In this document: piece after piece, positions 1 to 5,133 of the stretch
Layout of the letters: the number at the start of each line of letters is the position of its first letter
Numbering within the stretch: the first letter of the stretch is position 1
DNA from: JACQFZ01 sp036396275
Lineage (GTDB): Bacteria; Pseudomonadota; Gammaproteobacteria; Acidiferrobacterales; Sulfurifustaceae
Direction: 5' to 3'
Assembly (NCBI GenBank): GCA_036396275.1
Contig: DASWLD010000210.1
Span: forward strand, 1-5,133
DNA length: 5,133 nucleotides
Notes under the pieces: model-generated
What the model saw: the letters and a program-made list of their open reading frames with translations, nothing else
Databases searched by the model: none
What the model was told of the DNA's origin: nothing
Translations under genes and position numbers: made by a program

Positions 1-44
1 CTGCAAAGCCGTGTACGCCGGTTCGATTCCGACCCCAGCCTCCA
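1..44 (+). tRNA. tRNA-Cys (anticodon GCA), 5' part outside the window
   Basis: The window opens inside the anticodon loop, which reads CTGCAAA with the anticodon GCA at 3-5. The 3' half of the anticodon stem (8-12) follows, then a four-base variable region (13-16), the T arm (17-33) with loop TTCGATT, seven acceptor bases CCCAGCC (34-40), discriminator T (41) and an encoded CCA (42-44). A U at position 73 with a GCA anticodon is the known identity signature of tRNA-Cys. One T-stem pair is broken: C18 faces A32 (standard positions 50 and 64). The D arm and 5' acceptor strand lie upstream, so the full cloverleaf cannot be verified. Confidence 0.93.
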
Positions 45-99
45 TTTTCCGGAAACCAAGTTCGAGTGAGCAGTCCTGAGCTAGCGACGCGCAGCCCGT

Positions 100-124
100 T
101 CGCGCGCGTTTGTCATGCGCGCGA
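100..124. repeat. GC-rich inverted repeat in the 45-215 intergenic region
   Basis: TCGCGCGC (100-107) pairs with GCGCGCGA (117-124) around a nine-base loop. It could help end transcription from the tRNA-Cys side, but no run of T follows, so this is weak. The rest of 45-215 holds a ten-base palindrome (TTTCCGGAAA, 46-55) and the ribosome binding site of the next gene. I see no convincing sigma-70 promoter. The best pieces are TTGTCA (110-115) with TATTGT (131-136), but the 15-base spacing is short, and a TACACT (172-177) without a good -35. Confidence 0.35.
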
Positions 125-203
125 TAGGGATATTGTGTTACGTAGTTGGTTACAAGGTTCGTTTACCGACTTACACTACTGCCTAGTCAATTCAACAATC
201 CAC

Positions 204-210
204 AAGGAGG
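204..210 (+). promoter_or_regulatory. Ribosome binding site that fixes the start of the CHRD gene
   Basis: AAGGAGG is a complete Shine-Dalgarno sequence and ends five bases before the ATG at 216. The same frame is open back to a GTG at 66, but that start has no such site and the extra 50 codons would bury the signal peptide, so 216 is preferred. Confidence 0.85.
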
Positions 211-215
211 CGCAG

Positions 216-653
216 ATGAGTGCCAGTCGAGTTGGTTCACGGATTTCCCTCGGTGCGGCGGTGTTGGTTTTTGTGGCAATGTCGGCCGGTTGTGCCACGT
301 ATCAACAAATGATGGGTAAGGTGGAGCTGAGCGGCGCCAACGAATCGCCGCCGGTTTCCACGAAAGCGTCGGGCCTCGCCAGTATCAAGGTAGGTGCCGA
401 CCGATCGGTGAGCGGTGAAGTCACCGTGTCGGGAATGGTGCCGACCGCAGCGCATATTCACCAAGGCCCTACGGGCATGAACGGTCCGGTCGTGATTCCG
501 CTCACGAAGAAGGGCGCGAACAAGTTTGAGGTGCCGGCGGGCGCGAAATTTACCGAAGCCCAATTCGCCGCGTACAAGGGAGGCCATTTGTATGTCAACG
601 TCCACAGCGACGCGCATAAACCCGGCGAGGTGCGCGGGCAGTTGCAACCGTAG
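216..653 (+). CDS. CHRD-domain lipoprotein, 145 aa
   Basis: The protein is a small exported protein with one CHRD domain, a beta-rich module first described in chordin and found in many bacterial secreted proteins whose role is unknown. Residues 1-25 form a signal peptide: Arg5 and Arg9, then a hydrophobic stretch 12-22. SAGC with Cys26 is an acceptable but not ideal lipobox, since Ser stands where Leu is usual. The mature part carries the family hallmarks: HIHQGPTGMNGPVV near 77-90 and, near the C-terminus, LYVNVHS followed by PGEVRGQL. Length is normal for a single-domain member. It stands alone between two tRNA genes, and the inverted repeat after it suggests its own transcript, so there is no reason to tie it to the nitrite reductase genes. 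The family call is secure; the cellular function is unknown, and lipidation is inferred. Confidence 0.88.
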   Translation: MSASRVGSRISLGAAVLVFVAMSAGCATYQQMMGKVELSGANESPPVSTKASGLASIKVGADRSVSGEVTVSGMVPTAAHIHQGPTGMNGPVVIPLTKKGANKFEVPAGAKFTEAQFAAYKGGHLYVNVHSDAHKPGEVRGQLQP

Positions 654-668
654 CATCAAAGTCTTCGG

Positions 669-698
669 ATCGATCGGCGCTATCGAGCGCCGATCGAT
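669..698 (+). terminator. Perfect 13-bp inverted repeat, probable terminator of the CHRD gene
   Basis: ATCGATCGGCGCT (669-681) and its exact reverse complement (686-698) enclose a four-base loop, ATCG. It begins 15 bases after the stop codon, as expected for a terminator. The stem is strong but the following bases (TCCGCTTTC) are only a poor T tract, so it may act as an mRNA 3'-end stabiliser or a weak terminator rather than a standard intrinsic terminator. Confidence 0.6.
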
Positions 699-768
699 TC
701 CGCTTTCAGGCGCCTATTCCTTCTTTCCCGCCTCTCAAACCTTTAGACTCTCCGTGTTCCCCGTAGCT

Positions 769-857
769 GCCCGGGTGGCGGAATCGGTAGACGCAACGGA
801 CTTAAAATCCGTTGGAGGATAACCTCCGTGCCGGTTCGAGTCCGGCCCCGGGCACCA
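769..857 (+). tRNA. tRNA-Leu (anticodon UAA)
   Basis: This is a complete class II tRNA of 89 bases including an encoded CCA. Acceptor strands GCCCGGG (769-775) and CCCGGGC (847-853) pair fully, followed by discriminator A (854) and CCA (855-857). The anticodon stem ACGGA/TCCGT (796-800, 808-812) encloses CTTAAAA with anticodon TAA at 803-805. The long variable arm GGAGG-ATAA-CCTCC (814-827) marks a Leu/Ser/Tyr-type tRNA, and the anticodon and A73 make it leucine. The T arm GCCGG/CCGGC (830-846) pairs perfectly. It reads UUA and, by wobble, UUG codons. TAGACT (744-749) could be its -10 element, but I see no good -35. Confidence 0.97.
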
Positions 858-899
858 GCGAGGCGACGCGACGTTCGTTCAGTCGCCACGTGACCTCGC
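858..899. repeat. Imperfect dyad directly after tRNA-Leu
   Basis: GCGAGG (858-863) is complementary to CCTCGC (894-899), and the overlapping GGCGAC (862-867) to GTCGCC (882-887). The two pairings compete for the same GG. Either hairpin would sit directly at the 3' end of the tRNA and could assist transcript ending or processing, but there is no T run. The match could be chance in GC-rich DNA. Confidence 0.3.
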
Positions 900-925
900 G
901 CAAACTACCGAGCGTTATCGAGAAA

Positions 926-939
926 TTGACTTGGATCAA
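926..939 (+). promoter_or_regulatory. FNR/DNR-type binding site of the nirS promoter
   Basis: TTGAC-TTGG-ATCAA matches the FNR consensus TTGAT-N4-ATCAA at nine of ten defined positions. On the other strand it reads TTGAT-CCAA-GTCAA, the form associated with DNR/NNR regulators of denitrification. FNR senses low oxygen; DNR/NNR respond to nitric oxide. Such a site upstream of nirS is well established in denitrifiers. Its centre (between 932 and 933) lies 41.5 bases upstream of 974, the class II activator position. Which member of the Crp/FNR family binds here cannot be told from the site alone. Confidence 0.85.
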
Positions 940-961
940 GGAGGAACCGGCATGCCGTGGC

Positions 962-967
962 TACTCT
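962..967 (+). promoter_or_regulatory. Predicted -10 element of the nirS promoter
   Basis: TACTCT keeps the key T, A and final T of the TATAAT consensus. It starts 22 bases after the end of the FNR/DNR-type site, exactly the spacing expected when the activator replaces a -35 element. The predicted transcription start is near 974, giving a leader of about 106 bases before nirS. GATAAC at 979-984 looks more like a -10 by itself but would put the activator site near -58, which fits less well. Confidence 0.55.
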
Positions 968-1028
968 CCTGTTCAACTGATAACAGCAATACGTCTGATA
1001 CTATCGTCAACTCGCGTTCCTCGGGGTG

Positions 1029-1046
1029 GACGATTTTTGAATCGTC
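1029..1046 (+). other. Hairpin in the nirS 5' leader
   Basis: GACGATT (1029-1035) and AATCGTC (1040-1046) are exact complements around the loop TTTG. The hairpin ends 17 bases before the TAGGAG ribosome binding site (1064-1069). No T run follows, so it is not an intrinsic terminator. It may stabilise the 5' end of the message or tune translation; this is inference from position only. Confidence 0.45.
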
Positions 1047-1079
1047 GTTCGACCTCAACTGACTAGGAGCGCACTCTCG

Positions 1080-2822
1080 ATGATGCTGAACACGACCAGA
1101 CTTGCCGCCTGCACTATCGGCGTTGTCCTCCCGGTGGTATTGGCAGGTTCGGGCTTCGCTGCCGACGACAAAGAAGTAAAACCGGGTGTCACCGAAGCCG
1201 AGACGCGATACCAGGCGGGTTCTTCGCCGCTCGGCCAGGTCGAAATGCATCGGGACATCAATCCCAAAGCGCCGACCATGACGAAAGCCGAATTCGATAA
1301 AGGCCAGCGGATTTACTTCGAACGCTGTGCCGGCTGCCACGGCGTGCTGCGCAAAGGCGCAACCGGCAAGCCGTTGACGCCGGACATTACCCTGACGAAA
1401 GGCACCGACTACTTGAAGGTATTCATCAACTACGGCTCGCCGGCCGGCATGCCGAACTGGGGTACCTCCGGGGAGATGACGAACGAAGAAGTCGATTTGA
1501 TGGCGCGTTACGTCCAACAAACGCCGCCGACCCCCCCGGAATACGGGCTCAAGGAAATGAAAGCGAGCTGGAAGGTATCGGTGCCGCCGCAGCAGCGCCC
1601 GAAGAAGAAGATGAACAAGTACAACATCGACAACATCTTCTCGACCACGTTGCGCGACAGCGGCGAGGTGGCGCTGATCGACGGCGATACCAAGAAGATC
1701 ATCAACATCGTCAAGACCGGGTACGCGGTGCACATCTCCCGGCTGTCGGCATCCGGGCGCTATTTGTACGTGATCGGGCGCGACGCCAAGGTCAACATGA
1801 TCGATTTGTGGATGGAGAAACCGGACAACGTCGCCGAGATCAAGGTCGGTCTTGAAGCGCGTTCGGTCGAAACCTCCAAATACAAGGGCTTCGAGGATAA
1901 GTTCGCCATCGCCGGAAGCTACTGGCCGCCTCAGTTCGTGATCATGAACGGCGATACGCTCGAACCGCTCAAGATCGTGGCAACCCGCGGCATGACGGTC
2001 GATACCCAGGAGTACCACCCGGAACCGCGCGTGGCGGCGATCGTCGCGTCGCACCAGAATCCGGAATTCATCGTGAACGTGAAGGAAACCGGGAAAATCC
2101 TGCTGGTGAATTACAAGGATATCGACAATCTGCGTGTCACCGAGATCGGCGCCGCGCGGTTCTTGCACGACGGTGGCTGGGACGCGACCAAGCGCTATTT
2201 TCTGACGGCGGCCAACCAGTCGCACAAGATCGCCGTGGTCGACTCGAAGGACAACAAACTGACCGCGCTGATCGATGTCGGCAAGATCCCGCACCCGGGG
2301 CGCGGCGCCAACTTCGTGCATCCGAAATACGGTCCGGTGTGGGCGACCAGCCACTTGGGCGCGGATGACGTGACGCTGATCGGCACCGATCCGAAGCGTT
2401 ACCCGCAGTATGCGTGGAAAGTCGTGGAAGTGCTGCGCGGCCAGGGCGGCGGGTCGCTCTTTATTAAGACGCATCCGAAATCCAAGAATCTCTACGTCGA
2501 CACACCGTTGCATCCGGACGCGAAGATCAGCCAGTCGGTAGCCGTGTTCAGCATCGGTAACTTGCAGGGCGGAAGCAAGATTTTGCCGATCGCCGAGTGG
2601 GCCGAGATTCGCGGCGAGGGCGCGAAACGCGTGGTGCAGCCGGAATACAACAAGGCCGGCGACGAAGTCTGGTTCTCGGTTTGGAACGCGAAGAACCAGG
2701 AATCGGCCGTGGTCGTGGTCGACGACAAGACGCTGAAGCTGAAGGCGGTCATCAAGGATCCGCGATTGATCACACCGACCGGCAAGTTCAACGTGTACAA
2801 CACACAGCATGATGTCTACTAA
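1080..2822 (+). CDS. nirS: Cytochrome cd1 nitrite reductase, 580 aa
   Basis: NirS reduces nitrite to nitric oxide in the periplasm, the defining step of denitrification, as a homodimer with heme c and heme d1 in each subunit. Residues 1-27 are a Sec signal peptide (cleavage probably after GFA). The N-terminal cytochrome domain has CAGCH at 83-87 for covalent heme c and Met124 in GMPNW as the second axial ligand. From about 170 to the end is the eight-bladed d1 propeller. His218 in YAVHIS matches the proximal d1 ligand, and His363 (FLHDGGW) and His405 (PHPGRG) match the two catalytic histidines His327 and His369 of mature Pseudomonas aeruginosa NirS, all at a constant offset of 36. The C-terminus NVYNTQHDVY matches the Pseudomonas protein as recalled. 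Two ATG codons stand in tandem (1080, 1083); TAGGAG (1064-1069) could serve either. The gene appears intact and functional. Confidence 0.98.
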   Translation: MMLNTTRLAACTIGVVLPVVLAGSGFAADDKEVKPGVTEAETRYQAGSSPLGQVEMHRDINPKAPTMTKAEFDKGQRIYFERCAGCHGVLRKGATGKPLTPDITLTKGTDYLKVFINYGSPAGMPNWGTSGEMTNEEVDLMARYVQQTPPTPPEYGLKEMKASWKVSVPPQQRPKKKMNKYNIDNIFSTTLRDSGEVALIDGDTKKIINIVKTGYAVHISRLSASGRYLYVIGRDAKVNMIDLWMEKPDNVAEIKVGLEARSVETSKYKGFEDKFAIAGSYWPPQFVIMNGDTLEPLKIVATRGMTVDTQEYHPEPRVAAIVASHQNPEFIVNVKETGKILLVNYKDIDNLRVTEIGAARFLHDGGWDATKRYFLTAANQSHKIAVVDSKDNKLTALIDVGKIPHPGRGANFVHPKYGPVWATSHLGADDVTLIGTDPKRYPQYAWKVVEVLRGQGGGSLFIKTHPKSKNLYVDTPLHPDAKISQSVAVFSIGNLQGGSKILPIAEWAEIRGEGAKRVVQPEYNKAGDEVWFSVWNAKNQESAVVVVDDKTLKLKAVIKDPRLITPTGKFNVYNTQHDVY

Positions 2823-2845
2823 CAAACAGTCACAGGAGATCGCAA

Positions 2846-3145
2846 ATGTTTCGAGTGCTACTGGTGGTGTGCGGTGCGTTCGGTATCGCGGTTAGCGCAC
2901 CGGCGTTCGCGAATGGAAAGGCCGTGTACGACGCGAAATGCGCGGCTTGTCACGCCGCCGGTGTCGCCGGTGCGCCCAAGCTCGGCGACAAGGCAGCGTG
3001 GGCACCGCGCGTGAAAGCCGGCGAAGCGGCGCTCATCCAGAGCGTCGTCAAGGGCAAGAACGCCATGCCGCCGCGCGCCGGCCAGAACGCGAGCGATAAA
3101 GAGATTAAGGAATCCATCGAGTATATGTTGAGCACGCTGAAGTAG
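2846..3145 (+). CDS. Monoheme c-type cytochrome, cytochrome c5-like, 99 aa
   Basis: This is a small periplasmic electron carrier and the probable electron donor to NirS. Residues 1-22 are a signal peptide (cleavage after PAFA). CAACH at 32-36 binds heme c, and Met74 in NAMPPR is the likely sixth ligand. The motif CAACHAAG followed by GAPKLGD and a late MPPR, with a C-terminal YML helix, resembles the cytochrome c5 family more than the cytochrome c551 (NirM) found at this place in Pseudomonas. AGGAG (2834-2838) lies seven bases before the ATG, and only 23 bases separate it from the nirS stop, so the two are surely cotranscribed. The fold and heme binding are clear; donor function is inferred from position. 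Confidence 0.9.
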   Translation: MFRVLLVVCGAFGIAVSAPAFANGKAVYDAKCAACHAAGVAGAPKLGDKAAWAPRVKAGEAALIQSVVKGKNAMPPRAGQNASDKEIKESIEYMLSTLK

Positions 3146-3204
3146 CGTCTCGGGGAGCGATGGAAAGCGGCGCGACGGACTAGTGTCTTTGCGAGGCGCG
3201 CGGG

Positions 3205-3546
3205 ATGTGGAAGACGTTTGCCGGCACGACGTTCGTCTTGAGTGTTTGGTTCGTGGCATCGCCGGTTTTTACGGCTGACACGGCGCCTTCCAAAGCGCGC
3301 CAGCGCGAAATCATCGAGCTGCTGCGCGAAGATTGCGGTTCCTGCCACGGCATGACGTTAAAGGGCGGCCTCGGGCCGCCCCTAACGCCGCAAGCGTTGG
3401 CGAATAAGTCGACTGACATGTTGCGCGCCACCATAATGAACGGCCGCGCCGGGACGCCGATGGCACCGTGGCGCCCGTTCCTTTCGGACGCGGAGGCGCA
3501 ATGGCTAACCCGGCGCTTGAAGATGGGAATCACCGATGCGCGGTAA
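3205..3546 (+). CDS. nirC: NirC-type c-type cytochrome, 113 aa
   Basis: NirC is a small periplasmic monoheme cytochrome linked to heme d1 biosynthesis; it has been proposed to accept electrons during the late steps of d1 formation and can also pass electrons to NirS. Residues 1-24 are a signal peptide ending VFTA. CGSCH at 44-48 binds heme c, followed by a glycine-rich turn (KGGLGPPLTP), and Met86 in GTPMAPW is the likely second axial ligand; this pattern is typical of NirC. The start at 3205 has only a modest GAGG (3193-3196) upstream. An in-frame TAG at 3181 rules out any start upstream of it. The 3' end overlaps nirF by 11 bases. The order nirS-cytochrome-nirC-nirF supports the name over a generic cytochrome. 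Confidence 0.88.
   Translation: MWKTFAGTTFVLSVWFVASPVFTADTAPSKARQREIIELLREDCGSCHGMTLKGGLGPPLTPQALANKSTDMLRATIMNGRAGTPMAPWRPFLSDAEAQWLTRRLKMGITDAR
3363..3381 (+). repeat. GC-rich 8-bp hairpin inside nirC
   Basis: GGGCGGCC (3363-3370) and GGCCGCCC (3374-3381) pair perfectly around TCG. The stem is all G and C and encodes the Gly-Gly-Leu-Gly-Pro-Pro turn just after the heme motif. Since this turn is a feature of the protein family, the hairpin may simply follow from the codons used for Gly and Pro. It could still slow RNA polymerase or ribosomes within the operon. Confidence 0.4.
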
Positions 3547-4705
3547 GTTGATCGTTCCCATCGCCGTGGTCGCATTAACCGGGTGCGCGACGGTCCCGCG
3601 CGGTACCGGTGATCTCGGCGTCGTCATCGAGCGCGCCAGCGGACAAATCCAAGTAGTCACAACGACGCGGCCGCGCGTGCTGTCGCGGATTAGCGGGCTC
3701 GGCGATCTTTCCCACGCGTCCGTGGTGTATTCGCGCGATCAGCGCTATGCCTATGTGTTCGGCCGCGATGGCGGTTTGAGCAAGGTGGACGTATTGCAAG
3801 CGCGGATCGACAAACGCGTTGTCCAAGCCGGTAACGCCATTGGCGGCGCGATATCGCAGGACGGGCGGCTGATCGCCGTGTCGAACTATCAACCGGGCGG
3901 CGTGCGCGTATTCGACGCCGCGACGCTCGAGCCCGTCGCCGATATTCCCGCAACCTACGGAAACGACGGACGCCGCTCCAAAGTGGTCGGATTGGTCGAC
4001 GCGCCCGGGCAACGGTTCGTGTTCTCTCTCTACGACGCCGGCGAGATCTGGGTCGCCGACCTTACTAATCCGCTGCGGCCGTCGATCCAGCGGTTTCGCG
4101 ACATCGGCAAGCAGCCGTACGACGGCACGGTCACGCCGGACGGCCGCTACTACATCGCCGGTCTGTTCGGCGAAGACGGTTTGGCGCTGCTCGATCTGTG
4201 GAATCTCGATGCCGGCGTGCGCCGAATCTTGCCGCGCTACGGTCGCGGCGAGGAAAAGCTCCCCATCTATAAAATGCCGCACCTTGACTACTGGGCGCTC
4301 GGTAACGACAGAGCCTACGTGCCGGCGGTCGGCCGCCACGCGGTGCTGGTGATCGACATGCGCGACTGGCGCGAGGCGGCGCGCATTCCGGTCGCGGGCC
4401 AGCCCGTGTTCGTCATCGCCCGGCCGGACGGTCGCCAGCTGTGGGTGAATTTCGCGCCGCCCGACAATGACAAAGTGCAAGTGATCGACGTATTGACGCG
4501 TCAAGTGATACACACGCTCAAGCCCGGCAAGGGCGTATTGCATATGGAGTTCACGCCTCGCGGCGAAGCGTGCTGGGTGTCGGTGCGCGACGAGAATCGC
4601 GTGGACGTCTACGATACCGCGACGTTCGCGCTGCGTGAGTCGATACCGGCGGAGAAGCCGAGCGGCATCTTTTTCAGCGCGCGGGCGAACCGGATCGGTC
4701 AATGA
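3536..4705 (+). CDS. nirF: Heme d1 biosynthesis protein NirF, lipoprotein, 389 aa
   Basis: NirF is required for heme d1 formation in the periplasm; its exact reaction is still debated. It shares the d1-type beta-propeller fold with NirS and NirN but has no heme c motif, as here. Residues 1-16 are a short signal peptide and LTGC with Cys17 is a good lipobox, so the protein is predicted to be lipid-anchored. The conserved block HASVVYSRD-x-RYAYVFGRDGG starts at His60, which probably corresponds to the histidine shown to be essential in Paracoccus NirF (His41 there). Further family features are GLFGEDGLALLDLW (209-222), MPHLDYW around His249, GRHAV around His268 and HMEFTPRGE around His336. Length is normal. 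It overlaps nirC by 11 bases and the next gene by ATGA, suggesting translational coupling. Confidence 0.96.
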   Translation: MRGKLIVPIAVVALTGCATVPRGTGDLGVVIERASGQIQVVTTTRPRVLSRISGLGDLSHASVVYSRDQRYAYVFGRDGGLSKVDVLQARIDKRVVQAGNAIGGAISQDGRLIAVSNYQPGGVRVFDAATLEPVADIPATYGNDGRRSKVVGLVDAPGQRFVFSLYDAGEIWVADLTNPLRPSIQRFRDIGKQPYDGTVTPDGRYYIAGLFGEDGLALLDLWNLDAGVRRILPRYGRGEEKLPIYKMPHLDYWALGNDRAYVPAVGRHAVLVIDMRDWREAARIPVAGQPVFVIARPDGRQLWVNFAPPDNDKVQVIDVLTRQVIHTLKPGKGVLHMEFTPRGEACWVSVRDENRVDVYDTATFALRESIPAEKPSGIFFSARANRIGQ

Positions 4706-5133
4706 ACGCGGATGCGGAAACCGGCGCGGTGTTGACGGAACTCGAACGGCGGTTGCTCGATGCGTACCAGCGCGGTTTTCCGCTTTCCGCGACGCCGTAC
4801 GCCGACATCGCGCGCGCGTTGGGCACGGACGAGACGACGGTGTTGTCGACGCTCGAACGGCTACAGGGGCAGGGTGTCGTCAGTCGCGTCGGCGTGGTGG
4901 TGAAACCGCGCACGCTCGGTGCGAGCGCGTTGGCGGCGATGGCGGTTCCGGCGAAGAGGCTGGAGGACGTGGCGGCGCTGGTGAGCGCGTATCCGGAAGT
5001 GAATCACAATTACGAGCGCGAGAATCCGCTGAATCTGTGGTTCGTGGCCGTGGCGGCGGATGAAACGCGTCTGGCGGCGCTGTTCGACGAAATCGAAACG
5101 CGCACCGGCATGCGTGTCCAGCGCTTGCCGATG
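4702..5133 (+). CDS. nirD: Siroheme decarboxylase subunit NirD (or N-terminal half of NirDL), incomplete at the window end
   Basis: Proteins of the NirD/L/G/H family (AhbA/AhbB-like) remove the two acetate carboxyl groups of siroheme to give 12,18-didecarboxysiroheme, an early cytoplasmic step of heme d1 synthesis. The visible 144 residues begin with an AsnC/Lrp-like winged helix: LTELERRLLDAYQ (11-23), helix-turn-helix near 34-55, then SRVGVVVKPRTLGASALAAM (61-80). A ferredoxin-like domain follows with the family signature NHNYERENPLNLWFV (101-115), in which His102 and Tyr104 stand in the substrate-binding motif. The ATG overlaps the nirF stop as ATGA, so no separate ribosome binding site is needed. 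The reading frame is still open at 5133. A NirD of about 150 residues would end almost at once, whereas a NirDL fusion would continue for a further domain. The position right after nirF favours NirD or NirDL over NirG or NirH. Confidence 0.9.
   Translation, partial: MNADAETGAVLTELERRLLDAYQRGFPLSATPYADIARALGTDETTVLSTLERLQGQGVVSRVGVVVKPRTLGASALAAMAVPAKRLEDVAALVSAYPEVNHNYERENPLNLWFVAVAADETRLAALFDEIETRTGMRVQRLPM

Noticed and set aside
526..822. Open plus-strand frame running from the CHRD gene into tRNA-Leu
   Set aside because: It overlaps the CHRD gene out of frame, crosses the terminator-like repeat and ends in a tRNA; no ribosome binding site supports it.
996..1011. Second possible FNR-like site, CTGAT ... 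GTCAA, in the nirS leader
   Set aside because: The half-sites are six bases apart instead of four, and the position would be inside the predicted transcript.
936..2825. Long open frame on the minus strand across nirS (629 codons)
   Set aside because: It is the antisense shadow of nirS in GC-rich DNA. The translation is rich in Arg, His, Asp and Val without recognisable domains, and the plus strand encodes an intact NirS with all ligands.
3575..4702. Long open frame on the minus strand across nirF (375 codons)
   Set aside because: It is also a shadow frame: the composition is typical of antisense translation, it covers the real gene almost exactly, and it shows no family motifs.
4635..5063. 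Plus-strand frame of 142 codons over the nirF/nirD junction
   Set aside because: It is a frame-shifted reading of the nirF end and nirD, with a composition dominated by Arg and Gly. The nirD frame carries the full family signature.
1..5133. CRISPR arrays, insertion sequences, transposase or phage genes
   Set aside because: I looked for regularly spaced repeats, terminal inverted repeats and mobile-element proteins and saw none.

Overview
The window reads as GC-rich proteobacterial chromosome from a denitrifier, most likely a beta- or gammaproteobacterium. This is an inference from the close resemblance of the proteins to Pseudomonas-type Nir proteins and from the gene order nirS - small cytochrome c - nirC - nirF - nirD. 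The species cannot be named from the sequence alone.

Layout. Positions 1-44 are the 3' part of a tRNA-Cys(GCA) that begins outside the window. Positions 216-653 encode a small lipoprotein made of one CHRD domain, with a strong ribosome binding site and followed by a perfect 13-bp inverted repeat (669-698) that probably ends its transcript. A complete tRNA-Leu(UAA) lies at 769-857. About 70 bases further on is a textbook FNR/DNR-type half-site palindrome (926-939). It is spaced exactly as in class II FNR-activated promoters from a TACTCT -10 element (962-967). This predicts a start near 974 and a leader of about 106 bases carrying a small hairpin (1029-1046).

The rest is one co-directional cluster for nitrite reduction to nitric oxide. 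nirS (1080-2822) encodes periplasmic cytochrome cd1 nitrite reductase. A cytochrome c5-like monoheme protein (2846-3145) probably feeds it electrons. nirC (3205-3546) encodes the small cytochrome of the heme d1 pathway. nirF (3536-4705) encodes the beta-propeller lipoprotein needed for late heme d1 assembly. The last gene (4702 to the window end, incomplete) is NirD-type siroheme decarboxylase or the first half of a NirDL fusion. Spacing tightens along the cluster: 23 bases, 59 bases, an 11-base overlap, then an ATGA overlap. No terminator is visible between the genes, so they look like one operon switched on when oxygen is low and nitrogen oxides are present.

Nothing here looks like a wholly new system. 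The points most worth a second look are the promoter architecture with a 36-codon reading frame lying across it, the c5-like cytochrome in the place where Pseudomonas has c551, the CHRD lipoprotein gene lodged between two tRNA genes, and a mismatch in the T-stem of the tRNA-Cys.
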